A DNA stretch of 64,000 nucleotides from Mycoplana dimorpha (GCF_003046475.1 NZ_PZZZ01000003.1:558001-622000); one strand, 5' to 3'; positions 1 to 9,272 are shown, counted from the stretch's first letter. Notes: a model not told the origin generated them from the letters alone. Translations and numbers: made by a program.

Positions 1-80
1 GGCCGCTGGGTCGCAGAACGGGGCAAGCTGCAGCGCTTCTTTTTAGAAACGGCAGCGTGCCTATGAGGGGGCCGAAAATC

Positions 81-302
81 ATGGGGTCCACTTCAGAGGC
101 AGGGCTGGCCGAGCTTTCGGCGGACGAACACGAACACTCCGTCATCATTGAGCAGGCCGCCATGTGGCTTGCCGACCAAAACCCGTCACCGCGCCCGACC
201 GCTCCCAAACTGCGCCAGCGGTTCGGCCTGGCGGCGCTCCAAGCCTGCGAAGCAATCGCGATGGTTGATCGGTTCCGAATCTATCGAAAGACGCACGGAT
301 GA
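81..302 (+). CDS. small phage-type hypothetical protein
   Basis: A 73-residue protein of unknown function. Its centre has the pattern APKLRQRFGLAALQACEAI, resembling short helix-turn-helix-like proteins that precede replication genes in alphaproteobacterial prophages; that resemblance is from memory and is an inference. Its stop overlaps the start of the next gene (ATGA), so the two are translationally coupled. In-frame GTG (57) and ATG (63) codons lie upstream; I chose ATG 81 because a G-rich stretch about 11 bases ahead could serve as a ribosome site. Confidence 0.5.
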   Translation: MGSTSEAGLAELSADEHEHSVIIEQAAMWLADQNPSPRPTAPKLRQRFGLAALQACEAIAMVDRFRIYRKTHG

Positions 303-1078
303 GAGCATTTGCAGCTGTCCCGCCGACCATCTGGCAGGCGGAGGTGAAGATGCTCAGAGGCGACGGCGAAGCCATCGCGATTTTCTTCCACCTTCTGACC
401 AGTCAACACTCGACAATGATCGGCGTCTACCCGCTTGCCATCGGCTACATGGCCCATGACTTGGGGATACCCTTCGAAGGGGCTTCGAAGGGGCTTCGAA
501 GGGTCTGCCATAGTGGTTTGGCCTCCTACGACGAGGACCGCGAGCTGGTGTGGGTGCACGACATGGCGTCATCTCAGATCGCTCCTCGCCTAGCCCCCAA
601 GGACAACAGGGTGACGGCTGTCGCGAAGCAGTTGGAGCTCTTGCCTATCTGCCCGATAACGTTGGCTTTCTATGAGAAATATCGGGACCGCTACCATCTT
701 AAAGACCACCCGCTTCTGGCAGACTTCGAAAGGGCCTTCCGAGGGGCTTCGGAGCCCCTTCGAAGCAAGGAGAAGGATAAGGATCAGGACCTAGGACCAG
801 AAGAAGGAAAATTCGGCTCTGGAGATGAAGAGGGTACGTATACGCACGCGCGAGCGAACGATGAGCCGGAATTGCCATACGATCCTCCCGCCACGCTTGA
901 AGAAGGCAGGGCGACGATCCGGTCCCTTGGTGTTCCATCGAGCTTTTTCGAGCCGGCACTGACCCGCTTGATGATGCAAGCGCTGTTTCCTTGCGATGTG
1001 GAGAGGTGGAAAGCCGAAGCCGGCGAGCCGCAGCATGACGCAACCGAACCCGTTCGACTGGGCCGAGGCAAAGTCTGA
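299..1078 (+). CDS. phage/plasmid replication-type protein
   Basis: A 259-residue protein opening with MRAFAAVPPTIW and a PFEGASKGLRRV segment (about residues 58-69). Rhizobial prophage proteins of the replication module share this layout: an N-terminal DNA-binding-like domain, a charged KEKDKDQD linker (about 158-165) and a variable C-terminal domain. The start overlaps the upstream stop as ATGA. The coding sequence itself carries tandem TTCGAA repeats and a perfect hairpin, as in phage initiator genes that contain their own origin. The family resemblance is recalled rather than searched. Initiator function is an inference; a host-derived regulator is possible. Confidence 0.55.
   Translation: MRAFAAVPPTIWQAEVKMLRGDGEAIAIFFHLLTSQHSTMIGVYPLAIGYMAHDLGIPFEGASKGLRRVCHSGLASYDEDRELVWVHDMASSQIAPRLAPKDNRVTAVAKQLELLPICPITLAFYEKYRDRYHLKDHPLLADFERAFRGASEPLRSKEKDKDQDLGPEEGKFGSGDEEGTYTHARANDEPELPYDPPATLEEGRATIRSLGVPSSFFEPALTRLMMQALFPCDVERWKAEAGEPQHDATEPVRLGRGKV
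471..505 (+). repeat. tandem TTCGAA iteron-like repeat inside the replication gene
   Basis: TTCGAA occurs at 473-478, 484-489 and 495-500, exactly 11 bases apart, within the unit GGGGCTTCGAA. The 11-base period is not a multiple of three, so the protein reads the repeat in all three phases. A helical-turn period is typical of protein-binding iterons. Further TTCGAA sites lie at 725-730 and 759-764. Confidence 0.6.
743..758. other. perfect hairpin GGGGCT-TCGG-AGCCCC
   Basis: A six-base-pair perfect stem with a four-base TCGG loop lies between two TTCGAA sites (725 and 759) in the replication gene. It is inside coding sequence with no T-run, so it is not a terminator. It may be part of an origin or a chance result of GC-rich repeats. 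Confidence 0.4.
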
Positions 1079-1181
1079 CGACGTGATCGACGTGATGCCG
1101 GCACTTTTCCGCAAAGCGGCGATGGAGGCGATCTGCAACATCCGAAGACCTAAGGGCGGCCTTCGCCGACATCAACTCTAG
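1035..1181 (+). CDS. short prophage hypothetical protein
   Basis: A 48-residue protein (MTQPNPFDWAEAKSDDVID...) whose start lies 44 bases inside the end of the preceding gene, as is usual in compact phage modules. No domain is recognisable. The upstream in-frame ATG at 996 would lie deeper in the neighbour and is less likely. It could be a truncated version of a longer protein because the C-terminus is basic and abrupt. Confidence 0.35.
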   Translation: MTQPNPFDWAEAKSDDVIDVMPALFRKAAMEAICNIRRPKGGLRRHQL

Positions 1182-1242
1182 ACAATCCGCCATGTCAGGC
1201 GGCCGGCAGTAGCTGGAGCGGGCTTTCCGAAAAGCAGCCCAA

Positions 1243-1860
1243 ATGGACGCCACTCACATTGATTTCGACGAGGCATTTCAAATCGGCAATGCCGGAGCCG
1301 CAGATCCGGTTGTTGAAAGGACGATCACCATGAGCACAGATCTTGAAATCCGGGGACTTCGCCCTGACGCAAGGGTTGGCGAGGAGTTCCATGTCCGACG
1401 ACAGGGAAGTTGGTCTGCTTTGACCGAATGCATATTCGAACTGGCTCCTGCGGAAGCCGGTGATCTCATGCTCTGGGGGGACTGCGATTCTGATGTCCTG
1501 GGCGCCGAGGGTGGTATGAGGCTCGCAGATCGTTCTGAGGACCTGCTGCAAGACGGTTCCGTCTTCGGTGACGTTGCCAAACGAAATGTCTGCCTGGCGC
1601 GGCATCCAAGCATCGAATGCACGCAATGCGACGGATGTGAGATCGACCCCGTAACTGATCAGGTCTGCTTCCGGTGCCAGGGGACGGGGACTATTCAAAA
1701 CCCACAAACTTACCGTGATCTGTACGAAAGCGACGTGTCCGAGTTTTGTGAATTCTTGCGTCACGCCGGCGGTTTTTCCGTCTGGGACTCGGCAGAATTC
1801 TTTCGCTCGTCGCAATCGATCCCGGCCCTTGCGGCGGCTCAAGCTCGTCGAATGAGATAG
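1243..1860 (+). CDS. hypothetical protein with cysteine-rich zinc-finger-like segment
   Basis: A 205-residue acidic protein. Around residues 127-149 it has CxxCxxC then CxxCxGTGT, a spacing like the CxxCxGxG zinc motifs of DnaJ-type and phage proteins. The rest matches nothing I recognise. A second in-frame ATG lies at 1330. It sits between the replication-type gene and the terminase remnant, so a phage accessory role is plausible. A 215-codon frame on the opposite strand uses the same codon phase, and base composition does not clearly separate the two. I prefer the plus frame for its cysteine motif, its acidic composition and its orientation with its neighbours. Confidence 0.4.
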   Translation: MDATHIDFDEAFQIGNAGAADPVVERTITMSTDLEIRGLRPDARVGEEFHVRRQGSWSALTECIFELAPAEAGDLMLWGDCDSDVLGAEGGMRLADRSEDLLQDGSVFGDVAKRNVCLARHPSIECTQCDGCEIDPVTDQVCFRCQGTGTIQNPQTYRDLYESDVSEFCEFLRHAGGFSVWDSAEFFRSSQSIPALAAAQARRMR

Positions 1861-1880
1861 GATGGGGTATTCTGTAGTTC

Positions 1881-2440
1881 ATGCCAGCGCTGTCAAACCT
1901 TAAGTGGGAGGCGTTCGCTCGGGCCGTCGTACGAGGGCGACCGGCGTCACAGGCCTATGCGAGCGTCTACCACGTCAGCGGCAATGTGGCGGAGGCCGCC
2001 GCCGCTCGCCTGTTAAGGAACGTTAAGGTGGCCAATCGCGTGGCGGAATAAAAGGACAAGCGGCAAGACGGACTGAAAAGTCCGTCGCGTCGCTGGTCGA
2101 AGACCTCGATGCCGTCATTGTTTTTGCAAGACAATGCAACAACCCTTCCGCCATGGTCGCTGCCATCGCGCAGCAGGCAAAACTCCTCGGGCTTGAAGCC
2201 CCACGGCAGCTTGAAATCATGCATAAGCCCGCACCACTGCCGACACGCGTGCTTGAGCTGACCGAAGAGGAGTGGACCGCGCAGTTTGCCAACCCGCCCC
2301 GTCTCGTAAACACTGCAAAACCCCTTAAGCAAATCCGCGCGGAGAAGCGCCCAAAAACTACGGCGATCCCCGAACCGGTCGCCGAGGGTTCACCCATGCC
2401 GGGCGCCCTGTGGCTCGATCTAGACGAGGAGTTGGAGTGA
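1881..2440 (+). pseudogene. phage terminase small subunit, frameshifted
   Basis: Terminase small subunits recognise phage DNA and start packaging. The frame from ATG 1881 reads MPALSNLKWEAFARAVVRG, then SQAYASVYHVSGNVAEAAAA and RLLRNVKVANRVAE, the typical N-terminal helix-turn-helix of the Terminase_2-like family, and hits TAA at about 2049. The reading then continues one base out of phase as GQAARRTEKSVASLVEDLD, LLGLEAPRQLEIM and an acidic tail ending at 2440. One lost base near 2047-2055 explains the break. No large terminase subunit follows, so packaging functions are gone. A sequencing error is possible, but the missing neighbour argues for genuine decay. Confidence 0.7.
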
Positions 2441-2835
2441 TGCACCGGCCGACGACAGTGCGTGCCTACCCGGCCACGAAAGCCGAGCTTGTATCTGAGT
2501 TAATCGCAGTGGCAGCAGAGGCAGGGAAGCATGGCGACTGGAAAGTGGCTCATCAGGCGCTGGAACTTGCTTCCCTGATCGAGCGCCAGCGGTGGCGTGT
2601 TCCGGATCGCCGCACCAAACTCGACAACTTCATCGCGATCACCGAGGCGGTCGTCCTTTGGGCGCGCTGCTTTACTCCGGACGACGTCGAGCAGATCAAA
2701 AACACCCTTGCCGGTCTGCATCACCTTCGTTCCGACCTCGCTCTACAGAGCGGCAACACCACAGCCTTGGCTGATATTCGTCAAGATCTCTTTGGCATTT
2801 ACCTGCCCTACTGTATCATTTGCTCAAGGAAATGA
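2440..2835 (+). CDS. phage-associated hypothetical protein
   Basis: A 131-residue protein starting at an ATG that overlaps the terminase remnant stop (TGATG). It contains a mostly helical middle (AELVSELIAVAAEAGKHGDW, LDNFIAITEAVVLWARCF). No family is recognised. The C-terminus (YLPYCIICSRK) looks foreign to the rest, and the frame ends just before the recombinase gene, so it may be truncated at the junction where the recombinase was joined. Confidence 0.45.
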   Translation: MHRPTTVRAYPATKAELVSELIAVAAEAGKHGDWKVAHQALELASLIERQRWRVPDRRTKLDNFIAITEAVVLWARCFTPDDVEQIKNTLAGLHHLRSDLALQSGNTTALADIRQDLFGIYLPYCIICSRK

Positions 2836-2848
2836 TACGCCGTACAGG

Positions 2849-3562
2849 ATGAACGCATTGAGCAGCAAGGAATGGATCAAGGCGGTGGCCTATCTCCGCA
2901 CCTCCAGCTCAACGAACGTCGGGCAGGACAAGGATAGCGAGAGGCGCCAACTGGAGGCCATCGAGGCCTACGCCAAGACAGTGGGCTACGAGATCATTGA
3001 CAGCTACTACGACGCCGCCATCAGCGGTGCCGATGCCGTGAACGAGCGACCCGGCTTCTCCTCAATGCTCGAGCGGCTACTATCGAACGGCGTGCGCACG
3101 ATCCTTGTCGAGACCGCCAGCCGCTTTGCCCGCGACCTAATCGTGCAGGAAACTGGCCACGAGATACTGAAGGCGCGGGGCATCGATCTGATAGCGGTCG
3201 ACAGCCCAGATAGCTTCGTCGCCGATACGCCTACCGCCACCTTGATCAGGCAGGTGCTCGGTGCGGTTTCCGAATTTGAGAAGGCGATGTTGGTGGAGAA
3301 GTTGCGCGGGGCACGGGAGCGCAAGCGCCGCGAGACGGGGACGAAGGTCGGAGGGCGGAAGAACTATTCCGAGATCGAGGGCGGCCCCGAGATGATCAGC
3401 CTTGCGAGGAAGTTGCATCGCTATCCGGTCAACGGCAAGCGCCGCTCGCTCAACGAGGTCGCCCACGCGCTGGCGGAGGCTGGCTATGTGTCCAGCGCTG
3501 GAACCCGTTACACGCGAACAGCCGTCTCCCGCATGCTCCAACGGAAGCCCGAGGCCAAGTAG
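2849..3562 (+). CDS. serine recombinase (resolvase/invertase family)
   Basis: A 237-residue site-specific recombinase that cuts and rejoins DNA through a catalytic serine. The N-terminal resolvase domain starts KAVAYLRTSSSTN (about 11-23), the place of the nucleophilic serine. It then has the arginine-bearing ERRQLEAIEAYAK, ETASRFARDL and the GAVSEFEKAMLVEKLRGARE helix. A short C-terminal helix-turn-helix (SLNEVAHALAEAGY...TAVSRMLQR) binds DNA. The length fits resolvases or invertases rather than large serine integrases. An in-frame opening extends upstream to 2597, but ATG 2849 matches the family start. It closes the prophage remnant and may have mobilised it. Confidence 0.85.
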   Translation: MNALSSKEWIKAVAYLRTSSSTNVGQDKDSERRQLEAIEAYAKTVGYEIIDSYYDAAISGADAVNERPGFSSMLERLLSNGVRTILVETASRFARDLIVQETGHEILKARGIDLIAVDSPDSFVADTPTATLIRQVLGAVSEFEKAMLVEKLRGARERKRRETGTKVGGRKNYSEIEGGPEMISLARKLHRYPVNGKRRSLNEVAHALAEAGYVSSAGTRYTRTAVSRMLQRKPEAK

Positions 3563-4203
3563 GGAGGGGTGGCTGCCGCCCCCGGGGCTTTGCCGGTGGC
3601 GGGGGTGGGGTGGCAAAAAGGGTCCCCTCATACACTCGTTTTCCAGTTCCGACCGGCGGCTTGGCCTGCCCGGTTGCATCGCCTGCATTTCGGGCACAGA
3701 AGCCCAACAGCGTGATAGTGCGACTAGATCAGGTCTTGGCTAATGTGGCGGCACAACGAGCCCATGATGCCAACGGGATCCTTTTCAGTGAAATGTGTTC
3801 GCATGGCCGCCCTCGGCCCAAAGCGGACAATGGTCGTTCTCGGAGAGTATGGCTGCTTTGCGCCCGCATGTCGGTCATTGAGGCCGAAATCGGGTCTGCC
3901 TGAAAGCAGACATCGCGCCGGCGGCGAAGTCAGTCCGCCTGTGCGCCTCCATTGCGGCCATCCTTTACATTGAACTCTAATCCCAGAAGCGGCCGCTCTT
4001 CGCATTAAAGTGCTCATCTCCGAGCGGTACTTCGCCGATCCCATCCTGTCTCAGCGGCTTCTGTCGTGCTCGCGGTACGCTGCGCAACATCCAATTTGAG
4101 ATTGGCCCATCAAACGCCCTACAGGCGGACAGACTTTCCCATACTCACTCACCCAGCTTCAGTGCCGAACCCGCACTCTTTGGAACGATTCCGGCATGTC
4201 GCG
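3563..4203. other. gene-free stretch after the recombinase
   Basis: About 640 bases with no convincing coding sequence. The first 60 are very GC-rich. From about 3740 to 3960 there is AAGCGGAC/GCAGAC-type sequence resembling the decayed intergenic sequence often seen in rhizobial accessory DNA; a similar run (AATGACCGC...GAAGCGGAC) lies at about 32295-32325. I see no RNA gene and no clear attachment site. Confidence 0.4.
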
Positions 4204-6448
4204 TTATGGGTCCGCCTCGCGGTCCACGACAGCCTTCTTCCGCCGCTGCAGATGTGCTTCCGCGGCCGCGGCCTCGATTTCCGGGCCGATCGACAACGCC
4301 CCCGCCGGCTGGCCCTGCACTTGGACCGTCGGGACCGGCAGCTCTATTCCGTTCTGCTTGAACACCTCGCGCACGCGCATATAGAACTTGCGCTTCATGC
4401 CGAAGGCGCCGCCGGGCCTCGTGGTCACCTTCATCCGGATCACGATGCCGTATTCGCCGAATTCCTGCACGCCCTGCATCTTGATCGGCTCTAATGATCC
4501 AGGGCTTATACTCCGGATCCTCGGCCAGCTCGAGGCCGATGCGCTTGATCAGCTTGCGCGCCAAGTCGATATCGGTGTCGAAGCCGACCATGATGTTGAA
4601 CTTGTCGGTCGACCAGTCGCGGCTGCCATTGCGCACGGCACCGAGTTCACCGAAGGGAATGGTGTAGATCGGGCCGCGATGGTGACGCAGCTTCACCGAG
4701 CGAAGCGAAAAGCTCTCGACCGTCCCGCTGTACTTGCCGGCCGTGATGTATTCCCCAACGCGGAAAGCATCATCGAGCAGATAGAACACGCCCGCGATGA
4801 CATCCTTCACGATGGTCTGCGCGCCGAAGCCGACCGCGACGCCGACGACGCCGGCACCCGCGATCAGCGGCCCGATCTGGATTCCGACCGACGAAAGCAC
4901 CATCAAGACCGCCATGACGATAATGATGGCGAGCATGATGTTTTGAAGGATCGGCAGCAATGTGCGCAAACGGGCCTGCTGCGGGTCGAGCACCGGAACG
5001 GCCTCGCCGTCCGTGGCAGTGACCGGTCCCTGAACACCGAGCTTTCGCTGGATGACCGCCTTGATGATCGACCAGGCGAAGTCGGCACCGAGTACAACGA
5101 TCGCCGCATTGAGCAGGCCGCGCAGGAAGAGCGTCATAATCGGGCTGGTCGCAGCCATGCTCGTCATATCGAGACCCCAGACGTTCGCCAGGAGATAGGC
5201 GGCGAGAACAATCAGCATCAGGCGGATGGCGCGATCCACGACCGCGACGATGACTGCGGGGGGCGGAGCAGCGCCGTCTTCGCCTTCAGGCGGCCGCAGT
5301 ACATAGTTCACCGCCCGCGTCACCATGACGATCGCGAAGGGAACAGCAAAGGCCGCGACGACGGACCAGAAGGCCACATTGGCGCCGCTGACCCGAATTA
5401 GGAACAGGAGTACGAAATAGACCGTCAGCAGCCAGGATGTGGCCTTGTGACTGAAGAAACGGGGGCGTTCAAGATCTTCGGGCCGCGTGACGGGTCGCCG
5501 CCACACGGCGCAAAGCGCGATGATCAGGAGAGCAACCTCAATCGGAGCGGCGAGCGCCAGCACATCGTCCGGGGTAAAGCCGAAACGCGGCAGCAGCGAC
5601 AGTGCCGCGGCGGCGACCGCGACCACCGAGGCAAAAGCCAAGATCCAGCGATACCAGTGATCGGCACGCGCATCGCTGATGTCGAAAGCACGGACTTCCC
5701 GCGCGTGGGCGACGCCCATGAACGACGGCAGGAGCACGACCTGAAAGGCGATCCGGACACCCCAAATGGCGATGGCCGCTGTCAGAAAGGCCAGCACGAT
5801 CTCGCGCAACAGCGGCGGCCACTCGAAGAGGAGAAAGATACCGGCACTGCCGACCATAAACGAACCCAGCATGACGAACCCGACGAGGAAGCGCCCGCCA
5901 AACTTGCCCACTCTGCCCTGCGGGGTTCCCTTGTCCTGCGCGATCGTCCACAGCCGCAACGGCCGCACCAAGCGGAAGGCGATATAGGACAGGATCGCCC
6001 CGACACCGACGAAAAGGACGATCAGCGCCGCGACGCCGAGCCCGCCCTTGTCGCCCACTTCCTGCATCGCGTTATGACGCAAGGTCTCGAAGCGCTGTGG
6101 CAGCATGGGCCAGGAGTGAAACAGGCGTGTCAGGTGCGCCTGCACTCGGTCGAGCGCCGACGACATCATCCCCTGGTCGACTCCCTCTGCTGGCGCGGCA
6201 GCCGGCGTCGTGACCGGAGACCGCGTCGGCTTGGAGGCGAGCCACTCCTTGACCGACGGATCGTCAAGCAGCTTGAGCAGCTGATCGACCTTGTCGGAGG
6301 TAGGCGCCGGCGTTTGAGCCAGCACGAGCTGCGCTGCGAACTGAAATGCCAACAGGGTCGCGAGTAGGACGAGAAGCGCTCTCACTGGAAGCTCCGTTTT
6401 GCGAGGCTTGACGCCGGCCGAAGGCTTACGCTCAAGCCGCTTCTCCAT
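4204..6448 (-). pseudogene. MscS-family mechanosensitive channel, C-terminal frameshift
   Basis: A large (about 745-residue) MscS-type channel that would release solutes on hypo-osmotic shock. It has a signal-like N-terminus (RALLVLLATLLAFQFAAQL), several membrane segments and the pore helix and beta-domain signature (IGPLIAGAGVVGVAVGFGAQ, DVIAGVFYLLDDAFRVGEYI). Near 4493 an extra base (ATCATTAGAGCC where the family reads ATC ATT GAG CCG) throws the frame. The genuine C-terminus (IKMQGVQEFGEYGIVIRMKV, MKRKFYMRVREVFKQNGIEL) continues in another phase to a stop at 4204. Without correction the frame runs into unrelated sequence to 4145. ATG 6448 is chosen over TTG 6469. One-base insertion or sequencing error. 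Confidence 0.8.
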
Positions 6449-6634
6449 CCTTATTTGAAGACCGTTCAAACTTGGCTTCTGATGAAGTTAATTTGCGCAC
6501 AGGCATGTTTCGGTCCTTCTGTTTGCTGATGAACAGTTGATGCCATATCTGGTTTTTCACAGCCCCTGGCATTACCTTCATGACATCCTTTGCCAGTTAT
6601 TTTGCCGTCATCTCGCGTTCCTGCTGTTCCGATT

Positions 6635-7375
6635 CTACGCGTTCGCGCCTCCGTCCACTGCAACTATGCTGCCGGTGACCATGCTTGCAGCAGGGCTCGC
6701 AAGAAACACGACCACATCGGCAATTTCGCGGGGCTCCGCGAAACGCCCAAGTGACGAGAGGCTCCGCTGGAAAGCAGCACTCTCGCCATCCGCCGGGTTT
6801 GACTCGGTATCGGTTGATCCGGGCGAGACGAGATTTACCGTGATGCCTTGCGGGCCGAGTTCACGCGACAAGCCGCGAGTGAAAGACAGTAGGGCCGACT
6901 TCGAAATCGCGTAAGCCGTCACACCCGGAAACGGTACGCGATCTCCGAGGGCCGATCCGATCGAGATGATACGGCCACCTTTAGGCAGGTGCCGTATAGC
7001 AGCCTGTGCAAAGGCTAATGGACCGCGCACGTTGACGTCCATCATCGTCCGGAATTCTTCGAGATCGAGGTCCGCGATCGATCCAGCAAGCCCAACGGCC
7101 GCACTATTGACCAGAATATCTAGGCCGCCGAGCGTTTCTACGGTTTCGTTGACCGCCCGCTTAATAGCTTCCGGATCGGCACTATCGGCCCGGACGGCCA
7201 ATCCACGGCGGCCCAGCTTTTTGATCGAGGATACGACGCTGTCCGCGCGCTCGACCGAGTTCTGATACGTAATCGCGACGTCCGCCCCGTTTTCGGCCAA
7301 AGCCTGCGCAATCGCGGCACCGATGCCCCGGGATCCGCCTGTTACGAGAGCGCACTTGTCCTTGAGATCAATCAT
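6635..7375 (-). CDS. SDR-family NAD(P)-dependent oxidoreductase
   Basis: A 246-residue classical short-chain dehydrogenase/reductase. It has the cofactor motif TGGSRGIG (residues 12-19), an NSAA variant of NNAG (90-93), a serine at about 141 and the catalytic pair Tyr155-x-x-x-Lys159 (YAISK), then the PGSTDTE loop and a C-terminal GGANA. Such enzymes oxidise or reduce alcohols, ketones or sugars; the substrate cannot be read from sequence. It stands alone on the minus strand upstream of the AraC regulator region. Confidence 0.9.
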   Translation of the reverse strand: MIDLKDKCALVTGGSRGIGAAIAQALAENGADVAITYQNSVERADSVVSSIKKLGRRGLAVRADSADPEAIKRAVNETVETLGGLDILVNSAAVGLAGSIADLDLEEFRTMMDVNVRGPLAFAQAAIRHLPKGGRIISIGSALGDRVPFPGVTAYAISKSALLSFTRGLSRELGPQGITVNLVSPGSTDTESNPADGESAAFQRSLSSLGRFAEPREIADVVVFLASPAASMVTGSIVAVDGGANA

Positions 7376-7726
7376 ATATCATCCATTTCTTACGATGGGT
7401 GTCGAGGGCCCGCGTGGTTAAGAAATACTGTCTTCATATTCCGGCGAGGAAGGCGATCAGGGCATTATTCACGTCCTCAGCGGCTTCGTTCTTGCGGTGT
7501 CAACAGCGTCATTGTTCAGTCCTCGAACCTGGTTCCAGAGTGATGATCCTAGCGAATGGAAGAGCATGTTGCGGCGCAGAAGCTGCTATTCAGGGGGCAA
7601 TCTTGCGGCCAATCACCGCCAGATGAAAATGAACCAGGTGAGACCGAGGTCGAACCGCATTCGCTTGTGCCCCGACTGACTCGTCGCGAAGAAATCTGCA
7701 ACGCGCAGCTCCATTGGAAGTCACTG
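7376..7726. other. gene-free stretch between SDR and AraC genes
   Basis: About 350 bases without an intact gene. On the minus strand at 7434-7499 a short frame reads HRKNEAAEDVNNALIAFLAG and then stops, which looks like the last helix of an alpha/beta-hydrolase. A stop codon precedes it, so at most it is a remnant. The 3' end of this stretch (from 7711) belongs to a 76-bp direct repeat. Confidence 0.35.
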
Positions 7727-7786
7727 CTACGCGACCAAGCGAACCGGATCACGAACGGACCGGCGGTAGTCGGAAGGGCTCATGTG
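7711..7786. repeat. 76-bp direct repeat, copy 1 (tail of araC-type gene)
   Basis: This segment, covering the last 20 codons of the AraC gene and 16 bases beyond, recurs in the same orientation at 24401-24476 with three mismatches (73 of 76 identical). The two copies bracket 16.6 kb. Confidence 0.9.
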
Positions 7787-8632
7787 CCGATGCTTGACGA
7801 ATACCCGCGCGAGTACCTGGTTCGACGAGTATCCGACCTCGTGGGCGATCTCCGTGACAGGAAGGTCGGTCATCTCGAGAAGCTCGCAGGCTCTCTCCAC
7901 TCTCAGTTGCGTCAGGTGGACCCGTGGCGGCACGCCGACGCTCTGCTTGAACATGCGTGCGAAATGGAAGGGCGAGAGCCGCGCCTCGGCGGCCAGTTCG
8001 TCGAGGCTGACGTCTTCCGAAAGCCTCGCCCGCATGAGCTCCAGACAGCGTCGCTCCGCCCACGTTGCAAGGCCGCCCTTTGCCGGCGTGAACGGTGCCC
8101 CGCTCAACCGGCACAGTTCGGCCAGGATCTCGCAGCCTGCTGCCTGCGCCAGCAGCCGCGACGGCGCCCCCTCCTCGTCACACAAACCCCAAAGACGTTG
8201 TAGCGCTGATCGGATGGACGGCGAGGCGAACGTCCCGCCGTAGACCACCAAGCGGTCAAACGAGAACCGGCCGTCGGCGGCTTCATCAAGCACGGTCTGC
8301 CACTGTGCAATGGGAAACGACAAGCTGCGAAGCTGATGACTGGTGTCGACCATGACCTTATTAGCGAAGTTCGGAGCAGCGAGAAAGAAGCCGCCTTTCT
8401 CGCTCATCACATCGAAATTACCCCCTCCGATGTCGCCACTGACGCGGCTGCCGCCGAGCAGATCCTGATACAGGATAAGATCCGGTACGGCAGGGTCGGA
8501 CATGTCCCCAGCGGGTTGCGCTGCCTCAAGCATATTGAGGGTTCCACCGGGGGATTTCATCGAGCGCACATAAGACGCGAGATGACCTTCACTGTACCAT
8601 TGGGTGAAAGACGAATAGACAGGCGCGGTCAT
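7727..8632 (-). CDS. AraC-family transcriptional regulator
   Basis: A 301-residue regulator. The C-terminal third has the two helix-turn-helix motifs of AraC/XylS proteins: SLDELAAEARLSPFHFARMF (about 212-231) and PVTEIAHEVGYSSNQVLARV (about 263-282), followed by HMSPSDYRRS. The N-terminal part is a sensor domain with no strong match. It lies next to a stand-alone receiver and a two-component pair on the same strand and may respond to the same stress as the divergent redox operon, which is an inference. Its last 20 codons are repeated at 24401-24476. Confidence 0.9.
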   Translation of the reverse strand: MTAPVYSSFTQWYSEGHLASYVRSMKSPGGTLNMLEAAQPAGDMSDPAVPDLILYQDLLGGSRVSGDIGGGNFDVMSEKGGFFLAAPNFANKVMVDTSHQLRSLSFPIAQWQTVLDEAADGRFSFDRLVVYGGTFASPSIRSALQRLWGLCDEEGAPSRLLAQAAGCEILAELCRLSGAPFTPAKGGLATWAERRCLELMRARLSEDVSLDELAAEARLSPFHFARMFKQSVGVPPRVHLTQLRVERACELLEMTDLPVTEIAHEVGYSSNQVLARVFVKHRHMSPSDYRRSVRDPVRLVA

Positions 8633-8765
8633 TGCTGTGTCTCCAATGAAATGGCTACTTGCTGGTGCCGGTCAGTGCGGCAGAGCATGTGCTCATCCGG
8701 GCCGTCGACTGGCTCAGCTATGCTGTCCTTATCGAGACAGCCCGATCCGGTTGTTGGGTTCCATC

Positions 8766-9155
8766 TCATATGCGTCCCTCTGTCGGGTTGACGAGGGCCG
8801 AACGGATGCAGCCCAGCAGAGCGTCGGGCTCGAGCGGCTTCGCCAGATAGCAACGGACTCCCGCACTCAAGGCGAATGCGCGAACCGCCTCGTCGGGATA
8901 GGCGGTGACAAGGATGGTTGGGATTGATTGGCCCGCAGCGACGAGGTGACGGTAGAGTTGGAATCCCGTCATGCCGGGCATCTGCATGTCCGCGATCAAA
9001 CAGTCCGTCCGCAGCAAACAATCGGAATTCAGAAACTCGGCGGCGCCTCGGAACGCTGCAGCGGTGAATCCCAATGCCCTGACGAGGCCGACAACCGCCT
9101 CACGAGCCACCTCATCATCGTCGACAATAGAAATCAGGTTCGCAGACATTCCCAC
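8766..9155 (-). CDS. single-domain response regulator (receiver only)
   Basis: A 129-residue receiver domain without an output domain. It shows the acidic pocket (SIVDDDEVA, residues 9-17), the phosphoacceptor aspartate in CLIADMQMPGMTG, the conserved threonine in ILVTAYPDE and the lysine in CYLAKPLEPD. Such proteins relay phosphate or sequester a kinase. It is transcribed with the FixJ-like regulator and the kinase upstream, about 120 bases after the regulator stop, so it is likely a second target of the same kinase. Confidence 0.85.
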   Translation of the reverse strand: MGMSANLISIVDDDEVAREAVVGLVRALGFTAAAFRGAAEFLNSDCLLRTDCLIADMQMPGMTGFQLYRHLVAAGQSIPTILVTAYPDEAVRAFALSAGVRCYLAKPLEPDALLGCIRSALVNPTEGRI

Positions 9156-9272
9156 GTTTTCCTTAGCCTCGGCTGCTGCGCCGCTGCCGTGGTCACGCGC
9201 AGGAGCCTCCTGCGCTGCGAAAGGAATGGGAAATTAGATTGATGGATACAATTATACTGTGGTTTCGGCCAC

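Noticed and set aside
1195-1842. 215-codon minus-strand frame opposite the cysteine-motif gene
   Set aside because: It shares codon phase with the plus frame, lacks recognisable motifs, and is serine/arginine/histidine-rich; the plus frame fits its neighbours better. Kept as an alternative only.
3563-3700. attL/attR-like sequence after the serine recombinase
   Set aside because: GC-rich stretch without a matching partner sequence elsewhere in the window.
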